Assembly (NCBI GenBank): GCA_023134955.1 | Contig: JAGLUC010000460.1 | Location: 1 to 32,208, forward strand | Source of the DNA: Methylococcales bacterium | Lineage (GTDB): Bacteria; Pseudomonadota; Gammaproteobacteria; Methylococcales; Methylomonadaceae | Direction of reading: 5' to 3' | DNA: 32,208 nucleotides | Shown: positions 8,852 through 16,267 of the stretch, piece by piece | Layout: each line of letters starts with the position of its first letter | Position numbering within the stretch: position 1 is the stretch's first letter | Notes under the pieces: generated by a model | Databases searched by the model: none | Told to the model about the DNA's origin: nothing | What the model saw: only the letters and a program-made list of their open reading frames with translations | Position numbers and translations under genes: made by a program

Positions 8852-9340
8852 CTATTCACCTACTCTATCCAAAATTTGCTTAATGACTGCAGGTGCAATC
8901 CTAAAACTTGACTGGTGCAAACATTCAAATACTTCTTTTGCTGAGCTAATTAATCCTCGCTGTTTTGCCATACCGATAATTGCTGCTGTGCCAATGACTT
9001 TTAATCCTTTTTCCTTGGCAACACTTCGTCCCGCTCGCTCATCCATGACCAATAAAACTTGACCTGTATATTGCATGGCAATATTAATACAGTCTGTTTC
9101 ACCTGCATCCAGATCGATATCTAACAATGGAATAATGGGTTCCTGCCAAATTTTAAGCCAACCCGATTCAAAAGCCTGAGTAATTACATCTTCACCCTGT
9201 GCTCCTGTTCCTGGTAAAACTTCATTTTTAACTGTTTCAGAAACATAAACAATATCAAATAGCTTGGGTAACCAGCTCAAACCATCCACGATAGCTAAAC
9301 CTATCAACGGACTGGCATCAATCACAACAAAGTTCTTCAT
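8852..9340 (-). CDS. PIN-like (DUF3368) toxin of a TA pair
   Basis: A 162-residue PIN-fold protein of the DUF3368 group, predicted to be a metal-dependent ribonuclease toxin. It starts with VVIDASPLIGLA (first catalytic Asp near residue 8), has VSETVKNEVL with a conserved Glu, then LDAGETDCINIA with Glu and Asp in the third motif, and VMDERAGRSVAKEKG with the fourth acidic site. All expected acidic positions are present. It lies 15 bases downstream of a UPF0175-like antitoxin, the usual partner of DUF3368 proteins. Together with the VapBC pair next door it may stabilise the island. Confidence 0.85.
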   Translation of the reverse strand: MKNFVVIDASPLIGLAIVDGLSWLPKLFDIVYVSETVKNEVLPGTGAQGEDVITQAFESGWLKIWQEPIIPLLDIDLDAGETDCINIAMQYTGQVLLVMDERAGRSVAKEKGLKVIGTAAIIGMAKQRGLISSAKEVFECLHQSSFRIAPAVIKQILDRVGE

Positions 9341-9355
9341 GTGACCTTATTCCTA

Positions 9356-9697
9356 CTATTGCTGTAACCATTGCTCCAAAGTATCCATATCCTGGTCTAC
9401 TTCTTCTGCTGTTTGGTTAATAATTGGAATACCCAACCGAGAAATATGTTCAATAAAATCAGCTAAAGCCATTTTAGCTAACTTAGCCGAGCGAGCAATC
9501 GATAACTCTCCATCTTTAAACAAAGCTGTTGCCATCGCCTTTCTAACACCAGGCATGTCTATAATATTGCCAGTGTCTACCCCTACTATCAATGCATCGG
9601 GCTCATTTCTGTTCATGACTAAAACCAAATCGTCATGAGAATAACGTAGTGCTTCACTCGGGTTGTTTTTTAAACCACTGACATTAACAGTTTTCAT
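9356..9697 (-). CDS. UPF0175-type antitoxin with Phd/YefM-like N-terminus
   Basis: A 113-residue small protein. The first 45 residues (VNVSGLKNNPSEALRYS, then LVLVMNRNEPDALIVG) resemble the Phd/YefM prevent-host-death DNA-binding fold. The rest (ATALFKDGELSIARSAKLAK, then FIEHISRLGIPII) is the UPF0175 signature. This arrangement suggests a DNA-binding antitoxin that neutralises the adjacent DUF3368 toxin and represses the pair. The start ATG lacks a strong ribosome site. A -10 like TATAAT lies about 35 bases upstream. Confidence 0.82.
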   Translation of the reverse strand: MKTVNVSGLKNNPSEALRYSHDDLVLVMNRNEPDALIVGVDTGNIIDMPGVRKAMATALFKDGELSIARSAKLAKMALADFIEHISRLGIPIINQTAEEVDQDMDTLEQWLQQ

Positions 9698-9729
9698 GGG
9701 AATAACTCATAGGAATATTAGATGGGGTT

Positions 9730-9758
9730 ATTATAGTCCTAATTAATCAAAATTGAAT
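9730..9758 (-). promoter_or_regulatory. Candidate promoter of the UPF0175/DUF3368 pair
   Basis: Read leftward, TATAAT (9735-9730) is a perfect -10 hexamer placed about 33 bases before the antitoxin ATG. The best -35 at 17 bases is TTCAAT (9758-9753), which is poor. AATAAC and GTTATT half-sites flank the start region and might form an operator. The call rests mainly on the -10. Confidence 0.35.
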
Positions 9759-9788
9759 GGTTTTGACCTAATTCATGTCAAAAACACC

Positions 9789-10202
9789 TTAATCAATCAG
9801 CCAATTTTCGACCTTTAAATTCTCAATATGACTAAATTTTTCGTCATTTTTAGTCACAACTGTTAATCCTAATGACAACGCATGGGCAGCAACTAATAAA
9901 TCATGATGACTCAGTGATACCCCTTTATTTTCGAGACTTACCCTGATTTTAGAATACAGCTCATCAATAGGTTCTTCCAGTGGCAAGATGGGCAGACTAT
10001 TTAAAACTTGCTCAACATTAAATGATAATTTTGGTGATTGATTTTTCTCTGCGCTGTAACGTAATGCACATGAAACTATAATACTGATGCAGCACTGTAA
10101 TTCTAGTCCTGATGACAGCATTCTTTCAGCAATCACACCCTGTGGATTTTTAATCAATTCAGAAACTGTATAGGTATCCAGTAAATAACGATATTTAGCC
10201 AT
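9789..10202 (-). CDS. vapC: VapC-like PIN-domain protein, one catalytic Glu missing
   Basis: A 137-residue PIN-domain protein of the VapC type, normally a Mg2+-dependent RNase that cleaves tRNA or rRNA. LLDTYTVSEL carries the first Asp (D9) and E15. The DLLVAAHALSLG motif carries D101, and VVTKNDEKF follows. The second motif reads ISIIVSCALRY where VapC proteins normally read like ISxITxAELRY, so the conserved Glu is Ala46 (codon GCA). The toxin may therefore be weakened or inactive. Its ATG overlaps the vapB stop by one base (TAATG), a standard coupled VapBC arrangement. Confidence 0.88.
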   Translation of the reverse strand: MAKYRYLLDTYTVSELIKNPQGVIAERMLSSGLELQCCISIIVSCALRYSAEKNQSPKLSFNVEQVLNSLPILPLEEPIDELYSKIRVSLENKGVSLSHHDLLVAAHALSLGLTVVTKNDEKFSHIENLKVENWLID

Positions 10203-10444
10203 TACAAAACATTTTCTGAGTCTACGGGAAAATCAATAATCTCTGGAAACTCTTCATTTAAAGGAGACAGAGATGCTAATACAGCCTTTAAACTTTTCTT
10301 TCTGACGGGTTCGATTATTAACTTGTCACCCTCTTTATGAATAATTGCTTCTGTCCCTTCTAATTCAAACTCTCGTGGAATTCGTATGGCTTGATTTCGG
10401 CCATTTCTAAATAAACTAACGTGTCGTTGATTGTTCAAAACCAT
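10202..10444 (-). CDS. vapB: VapB antitoxin, SpoVT/AbrB fold
   Basis: An 80-residue antitoxin with the swapped-hairpin DNA-binding signature VSLFRNGRNQAIRIPREFEL followed by EAIIHKEGDKLIIEP. The C-terminal tail (about 50-80), rich in acidic and hydrophobic residues, would bind the toxin groove. The ATG at 10444 has GAGG only two bases upstream; a TTG two codons further in (at 10438) has the same GAGG at eight bases, so translation may actually begin there. It is coupled to vapC. A 20-base palindrome lies just upstream. Confidence 0.88.
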   Translation of the reverse strand: MVLNNQRHVSLFRNGRNQAIRIPREFELEGTEAIIHKEGDKLIIEPVRKKSLKAVLASLSPLNEEFPEIIDFPVDSENVL

Positions 10445-10465
10445 TACCTCAAATAAAAATAAATA

Positions 10466-10485
10466 GCATATGCCTTGGCATATGC
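10466..10485 (-). promoter_or_regulatory. VapBC operator palindrome
   Basis: Perfect inverted repeat GCATATGCC-TT-GGCATATGC, 22 bases upstream of the vapB start and overlapping A/T-rich -10-like sequence (TATTATATG on the leftward strand). Position and symmetry fit an autoregulatory site for VapB/VapBC. Confidence 0.6.
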
Positions 10486-10712
10486 ATATAATAAAAGCAT
10501 ATTACGCTTCAAAACTTATTGTTGCTGATGTTGAGTGCCTATCATAACGTAACCTCAGCAACTAGGAAAAAACCTAAAGGAAATGAAAAATGGTTTTTTA
10601 AAGCGCTGGTAATCAATGTGTGAAATGATAATTTCCGACAAATATAAAGTATTTCAATTGATTTCATAACAGTTCGTTTTATTACTTGTACAAAGCAACT
10701 CAGGCATATTAT

Positions 10713-11919
10713 ATGAAATTTACCGACAATCTTATAAAAGGTTTAAAACCTAAAAACAGCCCTTATCGACTATTTGAAAAAGGCTCAGATAAAGGTTTTG
10801 GTGTTCAAGTAACCAAGTCTGGAACAAAGTCTTTTTTCTTACAATATGCGCTAGATGGCAAAAGAAAATTTCTAAATCTTGGTCGATATCCCGCTATAAG
10901 TCTTTCTGATGCCCGTGATAAAGTCCGAGATAATCGTGAATTGCTTATTAATGGTGACCATATTAGCCAATATGGTTCTAAAGTCATACGGTAGTCTTGA
11001 AGATTTAATCAATTATTATATTGATCAAATGCGTTCTCAAGGAAAAAGGTCATGGGAAAAAGTTTATGCTGATATTCAATACAATGTATTCACAGTGCTG
11101 GATAATAATATACCTGCAAAAGAAATCAACTCCGCACAAATTAGAAAAGTAATACATAAAATCATCCAGCGTGGAGCGGTAGTTCAAGCTAACCGAGTTC
11201 GCTCTTATCTTCATCGAGCTTTTGAACTTGGAATTTTCCATGATAATGATCCGAAAAGTTTAAGCAATGAATTTATTTTTAACCTTTCAATCAACCCAGT
11301 AACTGCTGTCCCTAAAAATGCCAGTGCGGAAAAAGTGGGTGAACGAGCATTGTCTTTTGAGGAAATAGCTGTTATTTGGAACAGTGAAAAAATTGACGCA
11401 CCTATCCCTACATTATTAGCAATTAAGCTCATCCTAATTTTTGGAATTCGTCCTATTGAATTAACAGGCGCTAAAAAATCAGAATTCGATTTTAAAAGTC
11501 TCACTTGGTCTATCCCACCTGAACGTATTAAAAATAAGCGTTGGCATTTGTTACCTATTATCCCTCAGGCAAAACAGCTACTAGAAGAACTGTTACTATT
11601 TTCTGGTGAATCTGAATTTCTAATGCCAGGAAGATACAATCCAGAGGAATCGATTCATAAGACATCACTGGGACACTCCTTAAAAAAAACACAAAAACAA
11701 AATATTCATTATCCTGTTTTCACATTACGAGATTTAAGGCGAACTGCAAAAACAAGGATGGGAGAGCTCGGAATTAATAAATCTATTCGCGACATTATTC
11801 AAAACCATGCATTGAGTGATGTCAGCTCTAAACATTATGATCGCTGGGATTACATGCCAGAAAAACGGGAAGCATTAGAAAAATGGAGTCATTATCTTGA
11901 ATGTAAATTAATGAGCTGA
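10713..11919 (+). pseudogene. Frameshifted P4-type tyrosine integrase
   Basis: The N-terminal half (10713-10994) is a DUF4102 arm-binding domain: FTDNLIKGLKPKNSPYRLFE, then GFGVQVTKSGTKSFFLQY, then LNLGRYPAISLSDARDKV. It hits TAG at 10992. The remainder continues in the next frame from about 10980 with YGSLEDLINYYIDQMRSQGK, a core-binding domain, and the catalytic domain with FGIRPIELTGAKK (Arg), LRDLRRTAKTRM (Arg; the usual preceding His is Arg), NHALSDVSSKHYDR (His and Tyr). The join is also shorter than normal between the domains, suggesting a small deletion between the similar TATGGTTCT and TACGGTAGTCT. It belongs to the tRNA-Asn attachment site nearby. Likely inactive unless the shift is suppressed. 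Confidence 0.85.
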
Positions 11920-11969
11920 GAACGCTGCATTCTGTTTTTTCTCGTTAAACCAAAAAACATCCTCATTTA

Positions 11970-13871
11970 TTATGAGATTCTGGTCAAATGAGGGTTACTC
12001 GTAGGTGGCTCTTTAACCCCAAACACCTTTGATACATCCTCAAAAAGCACTGCATTAATAACGGCTTTTTTATTCACCCCCTTCACTGTGTATTTAACGA
12101 CATTCAAGCCTTTAGCATCTCTAACATGCCAGTTCTTTTTCAGCACCTTTTGTTGAATAGACGACCAGCTAGAAGTATCTTTATTACATTGTGATTTAGC
12201 AAAATCTTGAAAGATACCAGGGGTTATTAAAATAACGCCTTCATTGACGATGTGAATTCTAGCCTTGGCTTGATTAGCCTTTAAACTTCCAGCTTGAACC
12301 CCATCTTGTAACCACTTAAAAAACAAACTTACTTGATCCGCATTTGTACCAACATCATTATGGGTAGATAAAGTTACCTGCTTTTTTAACGATTCCTTAC
12401 TAGGAATGGTTGGCTCTGATTGAGTTGATAGTCTTGGCTCATTCTCCTCATTTTTTTTGACTTCAATTTCACCAGCAACACTCAACGTAATATTATCTTT
12501 GCTATCAGGACTTATAGAAGGTAAAAATGCTAACAGATCAGATTCATCCCCTTCTGTCACTGTAAAGTTCTGCTCCAATGGCTCTAATGCCTTATATTCT
12601 ATTTTTTCTAATGATGAGCTACCTGCACTACTCTCTGTAACATTTTTTGTACTCTCAATCTTAATCTGAGAAGCCGTTTTTTCTTGTGGCTTATTTTCAG
12701 ATAACTTAACATCCTTAGTAACAATACGCCCCTCAAAATTATTAGGCCGTTGTGCAAGGTTTACCCAGATTTTACTCGTTGCCATTTTGATCAAAGTAAG
12801 ATCATTACTCCAACCATCACCTTCTACGGTTACTGACCAGATGGCTTTATCACCATAAGGAATAATCACACCATGCTCCTGCAATACATCAAACAACCGA
12901 CCATTTTTAGTGGGAATGCCTGAATGCCCCTCCTGAATTAATTGTTCCCGAATAGCGTCTACTGTTCTCTTACTCACCAACCAACAGTCATCACCTTTAA
13001 TCCAGCCTGCTGCTCCATTTCTATTTAACGGTAACTCACCTTCCATCAATAAATAACGTAAAGCTGTTAACATCTTTTCATGTAAAGGCTTCGTTTTCAC
13101 TGTAGGCATTCGACTATTATCTGCACCTAAATTTGCAGCGACAGATTTACTATCAGCAATGCTAATAATTTCTCCAATGGATGCTGCGTTATCTATATCC
13201 CCCGAAAGACAGGCAAGCCAATGGGAAAAAATTGTCTGATCGCTACTAATCCATTTCATGCCTTGTGAAGAAATTATTCGACTGATCAATAACGGAGAGG
13301 CTTTTTCATGTAATTTATATTGCCGATTGTGTACAAACTCTGAGGTATACCACTGTCCTTGCTCATCTATAAATTGTTCCCAAGGCTCCCATTTTTGTTG
13401 TTGATGTTTTTCATCATAAATTGTCAGCACTTGGTCTACAGCAACTTTAGCTAAATCATGACAAAGTGCTGCAATAAACACCGCATAAGTCCACAAATCC
13501 TGTTTTTGACTAATTTCTTCTGCGCCTCCGGTTTCTGATAATAAATAAGATCTTCGTATTTTTAAGGCAATCACACAAACTTCAAGGGCATGAGTCAGCA
13601 TTCCTCCCAAACCTGCGTGATGATGAACCTCAGACGCAGGACATTGCTGTACAAATCGAGCATATTGGTGAATAGCAGAGAGGTAAAAACAATCAAAATT
13701 GACTTTAGATAGCCCTGCCAACTCATTAATTTGAGTCAACCGCCCTTTATGTGCACTCAGCAATTCATCAATAGATTTAACGTGAATAATACCTGGTACT
13801 TTAGGTGGTTTTAAGTATTTTATGGTTTCAGTATTTTGTTGTTCTCTACCCTTAAACCATTGTTTAAACAT
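11970..13871 (-). CDS. MobH-family relaxase (TraI_2 type)
   Basis: A 633-residue relaxase of the MobH class, which nicks the transfer origin and leads the strand during conjugation of SXT/R391-like and genomic-island elements. The N-terminal TraI_2 domain has the tri-histidine motif in ASEVHHHAGLGGMLTHALEV and the HD pair in AALCHDLAKVAVDQ. The C-terminal 130 residues (VSLFFKWLQDGVQAGSL, then VNEGVILITPGIF) match the TraI_2_C domain. The linker (about 400-500) is acidic and low in complexity. I start at ATG 13871; an in-frame TTG two codons earlier overlaps the upstream stop. It is coupled to the ATPase gene. Confidence 0.85.
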   Translation of the reverse strand: MFKQWFKGREQQNTETIKYLKPPKVPGIIHVKSIDELLSAHKGRLTQINELAGLSKVNFDCFYLSAIHQYARFVQQCPASEVHHHAGLGGMLTHALEVCVIALKIRRSYLLSETGGAEEISQKQDLWTYAVFIAALCHDLAKVAVDQVLTIYDEKHQQQKWEPWEQFIDEQGQWYTSEFVHNRQYKLHEKASPLLISRIISSQGMKWISSDQTIFSHWLACLSGDIDNAASIGEIISIADSKSVAANLGADNSRMPTVKTKPLHEKMLTALRYLLMEGELPLNRNGAAGWIKGDDCWLVSKRTVDAIREQLIQEGHSGIPTKNGRLFDVLQEHGVIIPYGDKAIWSVTVEGDGWSNDLTLIKMATSKIWVNLAQRPNNFEGRIVTKDVKLSENKPQEKTASQIKIESTKNVTESSAGSSSLEKIEYKALEPLEQNFTVTEGDESDLLAFLPSISPDSKDNITLSVAGEIEVKKNEENEPRLSTQSEPTIPSKESLKKQVTLSTHNDVGTNADQVSLFFKWLQDGVQAGSLKANQAKARIHIVNEGVILITPGIFQDFAKSQCNKDTSSWSSIQQKVLKKNWHVRDAKGLNVVKYTVKGVNKKAVINAVLFEDVSKVFGVKEPPTSNPHLTRIS

Positions 13872-13873
13872 AC

Positions 13874-15262
13874 TCAAACAACAGAAGCCAAGGTTGTTTC
13901 ATTTATAATCGCATTTTGAAACTTGGAGTCCATACTCCCTTTAAGCTGTAACTTTATTGCAGCGACCTGCTGAGGACGAATATACTTTAGAACAGAAGGT
14001 TCTATACGCAACTTTCGACAGGCCATATCCCAATAACTGGAATGTAATCCCAACAGAATTGTGGTTCCACAGTTGGTCAAAAAATCTTCGGAAAAATGAG
14101 TGGGTGATTGAGATGCACACCACAAACCTAAGCCAAACTTACGCCCTTCTTTGGCAATAATGTTAATAATATTACCACTGTCTTCTGAAATAAATTTATG
14201 CGCTTCATCAACAAACACAATATGCTGTATATCAGATTTCACTCCAGAATCACGGCATTGCCTAAAAATGCTTTCTAAGCGCATGAAAACAAACATAGAC
14301 TGCTCATCATCACTAAGATGTTTTATTTGATGGCAACGCCCATTAGCATCACCAAAAGCGGGAGGGTTTGGGTGAAATATTCCCGTAGCATTAAGAATAT
14401 TTAAGCGTTCTAAAACGCTTTGCAATACCTCTTTGCTGTTATATTTCATCACACCACTGATTTCATTCCCTGATTCGATATGATCAACATAGACTTCGAA
14501 TTCCGCTTTAACTTTTGATTTTGCAACCTCTAATGCTTTTTCAGTTTTTTCGATCTGTGCATCTTGATTAGATTTACTATACTTTTGCAATGCTCGATTC
14601 AGCTGTTTAGCTAAATAATTAACTTCTTCCAGTACTAATACAGCTTTAATATTAGTGCCTAGATAGAGAGAGCTTAATTTTCGTTCTGCAAAACTAAGAA
14701 GGTCATCCATCACTGGATAATATTGCCTTAGACCTTGATAATCCCCCTGTTTAATCAGGCTGTTTCGAGCTGCACCAGTAATTTCTTTTTTTCGCCAGGT
14801 ATTTGGTTCACAATCATTACACCCATTGATCCTATAGACATCATTTAGAAGGTTTCTAAGAGCTGTTTCTTGTTTTGAACCTAACTGTCTGCTAGTCGTA
14901 TTAAGCATATTAATTATTTCATTAATCCGCCTACGAACACCACCAGAGTGAGGATCAGGACTAACTGAAAGCAGGTTAAAACCTAATTGAGTTGACTCTG
15001 AATACAGTGCAGATCTTATTCCTGACTGATCAAGTTCATTATGAACATCGAAAATATCGACTTCTAAATTCTGCTCAATTGCATTTGTTAATAAACGTTG
15101 TGCCTGATAGCTTTTGCCCGTACCCGACATGCCTGTTAATAAAAGGTAGCCATTAATTAATTCTTGAGTATTTATGACAATAGGTTGATTGGTATTTTTT
15201 TGTCGATACAAATATTCGTTTAATCCAAAAATATGTTTCAAAGCCGACTCCAATAAATCCAC
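13874..15262 (-). CDS. HerA/TraD-like DNA-transfer ATPase
   Basis: A 462-residue P-loop ATPase of the HerA-FtsK/VirB4 group with Walker A GMSGTGKS (44-51), Walker B IVFVDEAHKF (348-357) and a sensor region WCASQSPTHFSEDFLTNCGT. A charged, probably helical insertion (about 225-260) interrupts the domain. No clear N-terminal membrane helices are visible, unlike canonical VirD4 coupling proteins. Its position directly upstream of the relaxase, stop and start almost touching, suggests it delivers DNA or the relaxase to a secretion channel. The start is a GTG without a strong ribosome site, so the N-terminus is uncertain. Confidence 0.75.
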   Translation of the reverse strand: MDLLESALKHIFGLNEYLYRQKNTNQPIVINTQELINGYLLLTGMSGTGKSYQAQRLLTNAIEQNLEVDIFDVHNELDQSGIRSALYSESTQLGFNLLSVSPDPHSGGVRRRINEIINMLNTTSRQLGSKQETALRNLLNDVYRINGCNDCEPNTWRKKEITGAARNSLIKQGDYQGLRQYYPVMDDLLSFAERKLSSLYLGTNIKAVLVLEEVNYLAKQLNRALQKYSKSNQDAQIEKTEKALEVAKSKVKAEFEVYVDHIESGNEISGVMKYNSKEVLQSVLERLNILNATGIFHPNPPAFGDANGRCHQIKHLSDDEQSMFVFMRLESIFRQCRDSGVKSDIQHIVFVDEAHKFISEDSGNIINIIAKEGRKFGLGLWCASQSPTHFSEDFLTNCGTTILLGLHSSYWDMACRKLRIEPSVLKYIRPQQVAAIKLQLKGSMDSKFQNAIINETTLASVV

Positions 15263-15302
15263 CGGACATGATATTCAATTTATTCTTGCATAGTAAATAT
15301 TA

Positions 15303-15327
15303 AACCCTCACTAAAAATTAGAGGGTT
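15303..15327. other. Weak hairpin upstream of the ATPase gene
   Basis: Inverted repeat AACCCTC (15303-15309) and GAGGGTT (15321-15327) with an 11-base loop. It lies about 40 bases before the leftward ATPase start. It has no T-run in either direction and may be a protein-binding site or the end of the umuC relic. Confidence 0.3.
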
Positions 15328-15358
15328 ATCAATTAAATATTGATTAGCTATAAGATGA

Positions 15359-15517
15359 CTCACATATCACTTACCAACCCTCCCCAACCAGGTTGATCTA
15401 TTTGATTTTACAAACCAAAATAAAAATACTGAACTGATGAGTACGATAGATAAAATCAAAAATCGATTTCCTAAAGGTATTACATTAAGCGCGACTGGAA
15501 TGAGCTTGCGGTTGTAA
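15359..15517 (+). pseudogene. umuC 3' remnant (DNA polymerase V subunit)
   Basis: A short rightward frame encodes LPNQVDLFDF, then TELMSTIDKIKNRFPKGI, then TLSATGM, before a stop at 15515. This is the characteristic C-terminal region of UmuC (little-finger end plus the DUF4113-like tail with the pattern DLFD, LM..ID.IN.RF.KG...A..G). The preceding in-frame stop (15356) and the lack of any upstream polymerase domains show that only a decayed tail remains. Sequence after the stop (15518-15560) contains a degenerate continuation. ICEs of the SXT type often carry umuDC-like genes, which fits the MobH relaxase next door. Confidence 0.7.
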
Positions 15518-15729
15518 AATGCAGATAATCCCTTCTGTGCTTATTTATTTTCCCATGACACTTTTGATTTTGGTAGGCGCTTAAAATCATCATAATTTGA
15601 ATAGAGTTAAGCGGTATATCTGACTACTTCCATTTGCCTTTTAATCATCACACTTCTTTTCAACAAGTGGTATATTTACGTTCATTATAGGATCTATTGT
15701 TTTACCAATCACTGGAATGCACTAAATAA
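15518..15729. other. Noncoding leader of the rightward cluster
   Basis: No gene is visible. The stretch must carry the promoter of the rightward cluster beginning at 15730. A/T-rich hexamers such as TATATT and CATTAT occur between 15669 and 15695, but no convincing -35/-10 pair can be chosen by eye. Confidence 0.3.
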
Positions 15730-16263
15730 ATGTCTACCTGCAGCCCTAACTTTAACTATTCTGATTTTTCTCAATGCGGTGTTACTCAAGCGAGTTATCA
15801 GCTTAGCAATCAAGCAAAAGACTCACGCACCTTAGATGCTATTCAGCAAATATGCCTTGATGTATTGGAACCTGTTGTTAAACAATTTGGCTCTCTTACA
15901 CTTACCTACGGCTTATGTTCTAATGATTTACTTCTGCAAATCAAAAAACAGTCGTCTCCTGGTATTGCCCCACAACTTGATCAGCATGCGGGGTACGAAG
16001 TAAACTCACGAGGGAACCGCATTTGCAAACGTGATGGCTTTGCTTGTGATTTTCATGTGGTTGGCATTGACTCCTTAACGGTTGCACAGTGGGTAGTAGT
16101 AAACCTGCCTTTTGACCGTCTGTATTTTTACGGTAAAGATAGGCCCCTGCATGTCAGTATTGCCCCTGAAAATAATTATGCGATTACGCTATTAGAACAA
16201 GCACCTTCTGAGCGCCGCATCCCCAAAAACATTAAAAAAGACGCTTTTCTGCTCAAAGAGTGA
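15730..16263 (+). CDS. Peptidase M15-like protein, phosphorothioation neighbourhood
   Basis: A 177-residue protein resembling the M15 (D-Ala-D-Ala carboxypeptidase/endolysin) fold. It shows LTLTYGLCSNDLLLQ, where the family often reads like TSGYRS..LN, then QHAGYE (H86), ACDFHV (D107), and LHVSI (H141), a plausible His-Asp-His zinc triad. The H-to-D spacing is longer than usual because of a NSRGNRICKRDG insertion. There is no signal peptide, so a cytoplasmic role on a substrate other than peptidoglycan is possible. It lies five bases upstream of the phosphorothioation-associated methyltransferase, so the two are almost certainly co-translated. Its function in that setting is unknown to me. 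Confidence 0.6.
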   Translation: MSTCSPNFNYSDFSQCGVTQASYQLSNQAKDSRTLDAIQQICLDVLEPVVKQFGSLTLTYGLCSNDLLLQIKKQSSPGIAPQLDQHAGYEVNSRGNRICKRDGFACDFHVVGIDSLTVAQWVVVNLPFDRLYFYGKDRPLHVSIAPENNYAITLLEQAPSERRIPKNIKKDAFLLKE

Positions 16264-16267
16264 CGCT

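Noticed and set aside
15303..15327. Rho-independent terminator
   Set aside because: The stem is only seven pairs with an 11-base loop and no T-run on either strand.
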